41,249 bases of DNA from positions 1-41,249 of the forward strand of contig NZ_JASBYU010000015.1 of assembly GCF_029983815.1 (NCBI RefSeq). The letters run 5' to 3'. Shown here in pieces: positions 36,078-41,249 of the stretch. The notes beneath the pieces were generated by a model. That model did no database searches, was not told where the DNA came from, and was given only the letters and a program-made list of their open reading frames with translations. Every line of letters starts with the position of its first letter. Within the stretch, counting starts at the first letter, position 1. Origin of the DNA: Lagierella sp. GTDB lineage: Bacteria > Bacillota > Clostridia > Tissierellales > Peptoniphilaceae. The position numbers and the translations under genes were made by a program.

Positions 36078-37376
36078 CTAATACAGTTTACAAGTGGCAT
36101 TATGATAACCTATCTCTGAAGTTGCTCCGATAACTGCATTAAGTTCGCATTTCATCTTTCCAGTTTCAGCATCATATGCCCCAGCCCATCCACCAGCAAG
36201 ATTTGCTATGGCCTCAGGATTTCCAAGTACTTCATCAGCCTTTTCAAGTTCCACAATATGACTTACATTTCCAGTTGAAATTACAGCAGTTGCTTCCTTT
36301 GCCGTATCGGTTAAAGGTTGACTTGTACCATCCCAACCAGAACATTCATCAGTGATTAGAACCGTTTTAATCCCTTGTTTCTCAAGTCTTGAACAAATCA
36401 TTACCAAGTCTGAGTCTGGATTACCATATCCTTCTTCAGAGATAATAACCCCTTGAGCTCCAACCATTTTACATAATTTTGCAGTATAATCACAGGAAAC
36501 AAACTTACCGTTTAAAGTAGTCATCTCCGGTGTAAGTACCACTCCTAAAAAGTTGATTTCTTTACCATGTTTATTGTAAAGTTCACGGATTACGTTGTTG
36601 TTTTGATGTTGGTAAGTCGTAATCTTGTCACATGCAGCTACACAGTTACCGCTTATTACAGCATTGTCAAGTTCTTCATTTGGATGAAGGAAGGTTGGTA
36701 AGATATGAGCAGAATCTGTCCCATAAATATAACCAGCATGAAGTAACCCTTGAGAAATCAACATTTCCACATATACTACCTTAGGTAGATCAGGATATTT
36801 TTCATTTTCTTTAGAATGGTCCCCCATCTCATAAGTACTGACTTCCTTGAATTCTTCAATATCCTTTGCTGCCTTTCCAACAAATTCAGAAGCCTTGAGA
36901 CCTACTATCCTACAAGTCTCTTCGTGTTCATGGGGATTTAGACCCTCTACAGGAGTTATATCGACGACGATATTAAATGTCTTTGAAAATGGTGTCCATT
37001 TAGCACCCTCTCCCCACATATCGATAACACCCTCTTGAAATCCAACAATATCACCAATAGTTACAATGGCAGTTTGGTCTAGCACGTTGACCTTGCCATC
37101 TCCACATGGTCCTACATCCGTAGTAACTCCTGGAAAACCTGGAGTCCCTTCCACGGTAAATCTGGGTTCAATAACATCTTTGACAGGTATTATCCTTTTC
37201 TTTTCTCCTGGTCTAGCTAAGTCTATTTTAATGTCCTTAACTCCAGAAATTTTCTTCATTTCTTCAATAAAGGATTCTTTATGGATGTACAAAACCTTTT
37301 CCTCAACTTTGGTTTCATCCCCAAATTGAACATCCCTTATCTCGACTTTACGCAGTTGAAGTTTCAATTCACTCAC
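36078..37376 (-). CDS. grdG: Grd component B alpha/beta proprotein (sarcosine reductase GrdG-like)
   Basis: The proprotein of reductase component B, 432 aa. It is cleaved between Asn244 and Cys245 in ISGNCVAACD, with the cysteine becoming the pyruvoyl group that binds the substrate amine. GrdE, GrdG and GrdI share this chemistry. The start is GTG at 37376, overlapping the grdX stop by 8 nt; a TTG at 37367 is an alternative with a better-placed AAAGG. It is followed 9 nt later by the selenoprotein gene. The choice of GrdG over GrdE or GrdI rests on context. Confidence 0.88.
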   Translation of the reverse strand: MSELKLQLRKVEIRDVQFGDETKVEEKVLYIHKESFIEEMKKISGVKDIKIDLARPGEKKRIIPVKDVIEPRFTVEGTPGFPGVTTDVGPCGDGKVNVLDQTAIVTIGDIVGFQEGVIDMWGEGAKWTPFSKTFNIVVDITPVEGLNPHEHEETCRIVGLKASEFVGKAAKDIEEFKEVSTYEMGDHSKENEKYPDLPKVVYVEMLISQGLLHAGYIYGTDSAHILPTFLHPNEELDNAVISGNCVAACDKITTYQHQNNNVIRELYNKHGKEINFLGVVLTPEMTTLNGKFVSCDYTAKLCKMVGAQGVIISEEGYGNPDSDLVMICSRLEKQGIKTVLITDECSGWDGTSQPLTDTAKEATAVISTGNVSHIVELEKADEVLGNPEAIANLAGGWAGAYDAETGKMKCELNAVIGATSEIGYHNATCKLY

Positions 37377-37752
37377 CCTTTCCTATAGAATTAAACCTAG
37401 AAACTTCCTCCAATGAGGATTTAAAAAGTTCATAATCCAACAATTCATAATCCCCCATATGCTTAAAATCAGGGGTCCTTTGTCCTAGAGTAAAATCGTA
37501 TTTTAAAATACTATTTTCGATGATGACAACAGAATTTTCACTGATTTTATCTTTCTTTGGGGTTATCAAGATGGATTTAACAGGAGAAAAAAACATTTTT
37601 ATACTTGAATTTAAAGGATATGAAATTAGTTCATGTCCCAAGTATATAAGGTCCCTAACCCTCACCAACACATCTCTGTAACTTCCATAAACCCGTATGG
37701 TATTAAGGCCATCTTCAATTCTTTTATTGTTAGTAACCGTAATAATATCCAT
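37369..37752 (-). CDS. grdX: GrdX family protein
   Basis: A 127-aa protein of the GrdX family, regularly found beside glycine, sarcosine and betaine reductase genes. The central GHELISYPLNSSIKMFFSP and ILITPKKD segments are typical. Its biochemical role is unknown. GGGAG precedes ATG 37752, and it overlaps grdG by 8 nt. It is the first gene of the grdX-grdG-grdF-symporter unit. Confidence 0.85.
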   Translation of the reverse strand: MDIITVTNNKRIEDGLNTIRVYGSYRDVLVRVRDLIYLGHELISYPLNSSIKMFFSPVKSILITPKKDKISENSVVIIENSILKYDFTLGQRTPDFKHMGDYELLDYELFKSSLEEVSRFNSIGKGE

Positions 37753-37788
37753 TTTTCTCCCACCTCATATTAGGTAAATCTTTTATTT

Positions 37789-37801
37789 GGTATTTAATAC
37801 C
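37789..37801. repeat. Palindrome GGTATTTAATACC in the grdX leader
   Basis: A 13-nt perfect palindrome about 40 nt upstream of grdX and downstream of the predicted start site. It could be an operator or a leader hairpin. Confidence 0.4.
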
Positions 37802-37864
37802 TTAACTAAAGTTTAACACCTTGAGATCTTATTAAAAGTTAGTAGGACAACATTTTCATAAGTA

Positions 37865-37893
37865 ATTTTGTTTCCCTGTTAACATCTTGTCAA
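37865..37893 (-). promoter_or_regulatory. Candidate promoter of grdX-grdG-grdF-symporter
   Basis: A perfect -35 TTGACA (37893-37888), 17-nt spacer, and a poor -10 CAAAAT (37870-37865). A weak -10 fits an activated promoter. The rest of 37753-37984 is AT-rich with no gene. Confidence 0.4.
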
Positions 37894-37984
37894 TATATTT
37901 TTGTTTATAAGCTTTTATTAATTTTTTTGTGTGCCGTTAGACTTTAAATTGTATATTTGTAAAGAAAAAGACAAAGGTCTCCGT

Positions 37985-38010
37985 AAAAAAAGAGAGCCTA
38001 AACAGCTCTC
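37985..38010 (-). terminator. Terminator of the amidase-hydantoinase operon
   Basis: GAGAGC and GCTCTC pair around a 7-nt loop and are followed by seven Ts on the minus strand, 14 nt after the hydantoinase stop. Confidence 0.85.
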
Positions 38011-38024
38011 CTTCTTTATATTCT

Positions 38025-39424
38025 TTAATCACGAGGTATATATCTCTCATAGGGAAGAGCATAAGGATTTTGTTTTATATACTTTCCCTTTCCCTTCTCG
38101 CCTACAAATTTACCATTTTCAGCTACCAATTTACCCCTTAAAAAGACTTTTTCACAAATTCCAGATCTTTCAAATCCTTCGTATGTTTCATAGTCACTTC
38201 CCTCGTAATTGTCTTTAAATGTAATCTTTCCACTCACTTTTGGGTTGTAGATAACAATATCAGCGTCTGACCCAGGAAGTAATGCCCCTTTTTGAGGATA
38301 GAATCCACAAACTTTCGCAGGATTTGTAGAAGTCAATTCCACAAATTTCTGCTTTGTGATCCTATTCTTCATAACACCTTGAGTCCAAAGCATATATAAT
38401 CTATTTTGCATACCGGGACATCCATTTGGAATCTTAGTAAAATCATCCTTGCCTCTTTTTTTAGCCTCAAATCCACCAATGACTGCAGCATTGTCAGATC
38501 CAACAGCCTTTAAATATCCCTTATCAACTCCATCCCATAAAGCTTCTAAATGCTCTTTAGGTCTTAAGGCAGGAGCACATACATATTTTCCACCTTCAAA
38601 ATCATCCTTTAAAAAGTTAGAGTCATCTAAGGTCAGATAATGTGTACACGTTTCTCCATATACACTATAACCCTCTTCTTGGGCTTCTTTAATAAAATTC
38701 ATAGCATTTTTAGTTGAAACATGGACTATATATAGTGGACAATCACTGATTTTAGCCATTTGAATACCTCTAAAAGTAGCCTCATCTTCCACGATTGGTG
38801 GCCTAGACAAGGAATGTCCTATAGGTTCAGTTATTCCTTTCTCTTTACACTCCTCAGCCAAGACTTCAATAAAGTCTCCATTTTCACAGTGTAACATTAC
38901 AGTTAAACCATATTTCCTTGCCTCTTTCATGCCTTTAATTATAAGTTGATCGTTGGCATAAAAAGGCGTACCCTTGTAGGCCATAAAGAATTTAAGATTT
39001 GCCACTCCATTTTCCGCTAATTCTGGAATGCTTTTCATTAACAATTCTTCATCATTGTCCATGACCATTACATGATATGAATAATCGCAGGATGCCTTTC
39101 CAACTGCATTTTTTCTGTCATGTTCTTTAAGTGATTCTAAAAGAGTCATTTCCTTAAATTGTGGTGCAAAATCTACAATAGTTGTAGTCCCTCCTACAAG
39201 AGCAGCGTGGGAAGTCTCGAAGGAATAGGATTCGAATGGCCCCATGTGCACATGCTCATCTACACCACCAGGAAAATATACTTACCAGATGCATCAATTA
39301 CTTCACTATCATTCTTTGGAAGGTCAATGCCTATTTCTTTAATCTTCTCTCCCTCAACTAAAATATCCGCTATAAATTCCGAAGTAGCAGTTACAATAGT
39401 TCCATTTTTGATTAACAAACTCAT
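38025..39424 (-). pseudogene. Dihydropyrimidinase/hydantoinase-like amidohydrolase, frameshifted
   Basis: A cyclic amidohydrolase that would open hydantoin-type rings. The true start is ATG 39424 with AGGAGG upstream, 25 nt after the amidase. The first 51 codons give a good N-terminus (MSLLIKNGTIVTATSEF), but the frame then hits TAG at 39262-39260. Adding one base to the A4 run at 39273-39276 restores PGGVDEHVHM and joins the 408-residue downstream frame, giving about 466 aa. Metal ligands are the HVH at the join, the lysine in FMAYKG, His in LHCENGD and IVHVST, and Asp in VGSDNAA. The break removes the first histidine, so the protein is inactive as read, unless the missing base is a sequencing error. 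By context the substrate is N-methylhydantoin. Confidence 0.85.
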
Positions 39425-39448
39425 TAGAACCTCCTACTATGATAGTAA

Positions 39449-40192
39449 TTACTTATCCATTTTTCTTTCGTGTTTAGTATAAACTGAATTATCAATTCCC
39501 TCTAAGTACTTCACAACTTCATCTACAGGTAGTACATCAGCAAACTTTGCCTCCATGTCAAACATATTCCATTCAATAACTCCAGGAACTCTGTCACCTA
39601 CAGTACCCTCAGGAATCAAAGTTTTAAAACCATATCCAGTAGAGTCCATAACTGTATGTCTAACACATGCACAGGAAGTAGCTCCCATTACAATAACAGT
39701 ATCAACACCTAGAAAGCTTAAAGTTTGCGCTAAATGCGTACCAAAGAAATTAGATGCGTATTTTTTGTGGATTACAGGTTCTTCAGGTCTTGGCTTTAAT
39801 TTAGGGTCAATCTCCATCCATTCGCTGTCAATGTCCAGAGCACTCATAGGAATCTTTTCATCCCATCGAGGTAGATCCCATTGCTTCTCTCCAACATAAC
39901 CAGTAGTAGTATGGAATATTGGAACACCAGCTTTTCTACCAGCCTCCAGGACTTTAAGTGCATTGGCACATACTTCTTCAGATTTATCACAAGTAAATGG
40001 ATGTCCTTCACTCATCCAGGCCTTAGCCATATCTACAGTGGTAATTGCAGGAGCTATACCTTGGCCCATTTCCCTCATGAAGCCTCTTTCCTTATAAATC
40101 TTTCTTGCTTCAGCAAAAGCTTCCTTCAAATATTCTTCATCAAAACCATAACTGTCAACAAATTTAAAATCAGGGTTCATCTTTTCAGACAT
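39449..40192 (-). CDS. N-carbamoylsarcosine amidase (isochorismatase-family cysteine hydrolase)
   Basis: It hydrolyses N-carbamoylsarcosine to sarcosine, CO2 and ammonia. From memory of the Arthrobacter enzyme, the tail HTVMDSTGYGF...GDRVPGVIEWNMFD...KFADV matches closely. The catalytic triad is Asp54 (TTVDMAKAW), Lys144 (VIHKKYASN) and Cys176 (SCACVRHT), near the Asp51-Lys144-Cys177 of that enzyme. I chose ATG 40192 (247 aa) because AAGGAGAG lies close upstream; a start at 40252 adds 20 residues with no better site. It is the first gene of the amidase-hydantoinase operon. Confidence 0.88.
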   Translation of the reverse strand: MSEKMNPDFKFVDSYGFDEEYLKEAFAEARKIYKERGFMREMGQGIAPAITTVDMAKAWMSEGHPFTCDKSEEVCANALKVLEAGRKAGVPIFHTTTGYVGEKQWDLPRWDEKIPMSALDIDSEWMEIDPKLKPRPEEPVIHKKYASNFFGTHLAQTLSFLGVDTVIVMGATSCACVRHTVMDSTGYGFKTLIPEGTVGDRVPGVIEWNMFDMEAKFADVLPVDEVVKYLEGIDNSVYTKHERKMDK

Positions 40193-40361
40193 AATTCTCT
40201 CTCCTTGTAATATCGTTTTCATAGTTTTAGTAAAATCTTCATTTGAGCTCATAACAAAGACATTATCTACCTAAAGAAGAACATTGCCCATATGGAATCG
40301 TTTACTAGTTTATGTGTCTTCCTTACAAGTCCATATTAACAATATAAAATTAGGCCCACAA

Positions 40362-40375
40362 GTTCGAGCGCGAAC
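40362..40375. promoter_or_regulatory. Inverted repeat GTTCG-N4-CGAAC upstream of the amidase operon
   Basis: A GC-rich palindrome in an AT-rich gap between the right regulator and the amidase operon. The 5-4-5 symmetry fits a Crp/Fnr-type dimer site. AT-rich -10-like sequences (TATATT near 40346-40341; TTAATA near 40339-40334) lie 20-35 nt further down, so a bound dimer would sit near the -35. A second copy was not found at the grdX or left-regulator promoters. Confidence 0.5.
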
Positions 40376-40403
40376 ATCGTATAAAAATTATGTCATCTTT
40401 TTA

Positions 40404-41072
40404 TTACACGTCTTCAAGAATATCCTCTAAATATTCTTCATCAATAACCCGAATTTCATTGATATCTATTTCAATGACACCAAGACTCTCCAACTTTTTT
40501 AACTCTTGGTTCAAACTCGGCCTAGTAACTCTAATAGTATCCGATAACATTTTCTGTGTTGCTGGTATCTTAAAAGAATCTATATACTTCATATTTACCA
40601 ACCAATAGGCAATTCTTTCCTGAATCTTTTTATAACGAGTCGCATTTAGTATCATTTTCGTATGACAAGTACAATGGGCCGTAAACTTTATAATATTATT
40701 TAAAAGCTCTACATCATTATCTATAATAGGCCTCAATTTTTTCCAAGGAATCAAATATATTTCACTTTCCCACTCTGCATAAATATCATAGGGCCATTTA
40801 TTGATATCTGCATAAAAGAGATGAAGAGGATAGACCTCATTTTCATAATAGTAAGCAACCACCTTTTCACTACCATCTTCTAATAGTTTTGCTTGTTTTA
40901 AAAGACCGGATTTTATTACTAGCAAATCCTCCAACAATTCACCCTCTGAAATTACCAAGTCTCCTGGGTTATAGTTCACTTTTCCAATGGGTAATTCTAA
41001 AATTTTATCCAATGTCGATGAATTTAAATCTTTAAATATAATTATAGAACTAAGATCGATCTGACCATTCAT
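40404..41072 (-). CDS. Crp/Fnr-family regulator (right flank of catabolic island)
   Basis: A 222-aa regulator with an N-terminal beta-roll and a winged helix (TQKMLSDTIRVTRPSLNQELKKLE). It shares the RIAYWLVN/RLAYWMLN and SLNQEL segments with the left regulator but is clearly a different protein. The cysteines CTC in ...HCTCHTKM sit in the dimer helix and are not the Fnr pattern. GAGGGGG precedes ATG 41072. It lies just upstream of the amidase operon in the same direction, so it is the best candidate for its activator. Confidence 0.86.
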   Translation of the reverse strand: MNGQIDLSSIIIFKDLNSSTLDKILELPIGKVNYNPGDLVISEGELLEDLLVIKSGLLKQAKLLEDGSEKVVAYYYENEVYPLHLFYADINKWPYDIYAEWESEIYLIPWKKLRPIIDNDVELLNNIIKFTAHCTCHTKMILNATRYKKIQERIAYWLVNMKYIDSFKIPATQKMLSDTIRVTRPSLNQELKKLESLGVIEIDINEIRVIDEEYLEDILEDV

Positions 41073-41094
41073 CCTTACACCCCCTCTAAATGAA

Positions 41095-41123
41095 ATTTTA
41101 TAAAATTAAAAACAAAAAGGCAA
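41095..41123 (-). promoter_or_regulatory. Promoter of the right Crp/Fnr gene
   Basis: Minus strand -35 TTGCCT (41123-41118), 17-nt spacer, -10 TAAAAT (41100-41095). It ends about 23 nt before the start codon. Confidence 0.5.
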
Positions 41124-41163
41124 ATCATAGTGCCAATAATTAAAAAAGTTAAATTTGGACAAA

Positions 41164-41190
41164 TAAAAAAAGCCCTACATATGTAGAGCT
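41164..41190 (-). terminator. Terminator of the rRNA operon
   Basis: AGCTCTACAT pairs with ATGTAGGGCT (one G-T) and is followed by TTTTTTATTT on the minus strand, directly after the 5S rRNA end. Confidence 0.88.
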
Positions 41191-41192
41191 TA

Positions 41193-41249
41193 CTTGACGG
41201 GCGAATACCTACTCTCCCATGGCGTCGCCACCATAGTACCATCGGCGCT
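41193..41249 (-). rRNA. rrf: 5S ribosomal RNA, 3' part only
   Basis: The minus-strand sequence AGCGCCGATGGTACTATGG, then GCGACGCCATGGGAGAGTAG and a tail GGTATTCGCCCGTCAAG, is the 3' half of bacterial 5S rRNA (domain III with GGGAGAGTAGG). The 5' half lies beyond the window, so the operon lies to the right and its transcript runs leftward. The exact 3' end is uncertain by a few bases. Confidence 0.92.

Noticed and set aside
38025..39251. Taking the hydantoinase as a 408-aa protein starting at GTG 39251
   Set aside because: This start lies within the HVH metal-binding motif and has no ribosome binding site. The real N-terminus, with AGGAGG, is at 39424 in another frame.
39436..39448. Palindrome TACTATGATAGTA between the amidase and hydantoinase genes
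   Set aside because: It is short, AT-rich, has an odd centre and sits inside an operon just before a ribosome binding site. It is compatible with chance.
40362..40375. LexA/DinR box in the GTTCG-CGAAC palindrome
   Set aside because: The half-sites are in the opposite order to the Bacillus-type CGAAC-N4-GTTCG box, and the downstream genes are metabolic, not SOS genes.
1..41249. CRISPR arrays, insertion sequences, prophage genes or attachment repeats
   Set aside because: I saw no regularly spaced direct repeats, no transposase or integrase, and no duplicated tRNA 3' end.

Overview
The window looks like chromosomal DNA of an anaerobic, low-GC Firmicute, most probably in or near the Tissierellales/Peptoniphilaceae. 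The reasons are AT-rich DNA, strong AGGAGG ribosome binding sites, Clostridia-type gene neighbourhoods (cdaA-cdaR-glmM, rapZ-yvcK-whiA, rho-rpmE-prmC-prfA), a glycine cleavage operon split into gcvPA and gcvPB, and a selenocysteine-dependent glycine/sarcosine/betaine-type reductase. I assigned all families from sequence motifs and memory; no database was searched. Almost every gene is on the minus strand. Only a racemase (324-1016) and a serine hydrolase (18416-19423) are on the plus strand. No gene-free stretch exceeds 300 bases.

Layout. 1-64 is a partial tRNA-Pro, followed by a plus-strand aspartate/glutamate racemase. 1107-8728 carries a nucleosidase, a DegV protein, glmM, cdaR and cdaA (cell-wall precursor synthesis and c-di-AMP), a YqeY protein, two tandem PAP2 phosphatases and a molybdopterin-binding protein with a C-terminal cysteine cluster. 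8947-14683 is a complete glycine cleavage operon in the order gcvT-gcvH-gcvPA-gcvPB-lpd. 14855-16834 is a two-component system. 16913-24202 holds whiA, a Nudix hydrolase, yvcK, rapZ, a PHP phosphoesterase, murB and folC. 24361-29889 holds prfA, a split chromate-type transporter pair, prmC, a DUF1385 membrane protein, rpmE and rho. 30003-32342 has a small transaldolase and a phosphate transporter with its PhoU-like partner.

The accessory part is 32424-41072, a catabolic island flanked by two Crp/Fnr-type regulators and ending next to an rRNA operon (5S 3' end at 41193-41249). It contains an N-carbamoylsarcosine amidase, a hydantoinase/dihydropyrimidinase interrupted by a one-base frameshift in an A4 run, GrdX, a Grd component B alpha/beta proprotein, a Grd component B gamma selenoprotein with an in-frame UGA, and a sodium:neurotransmitter-type symporter. 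Read together, the genes suggest the route N-methylhydantoin -> N-carbamoylsarcosine -> sarcosine -> methylamine plus a protein-bound acetyl precursor of acetyl phosphate. These are the late steps of the creatinine fermentation known from Tissierella creatinophila-like anaerobes. Creatinine deaminase, GrdA, GrdC/GrdD, thioredoxin and the Sec-insertion machinery are not in this window. The glycine cleavage operon could supply reducing power, but that link is inferred.
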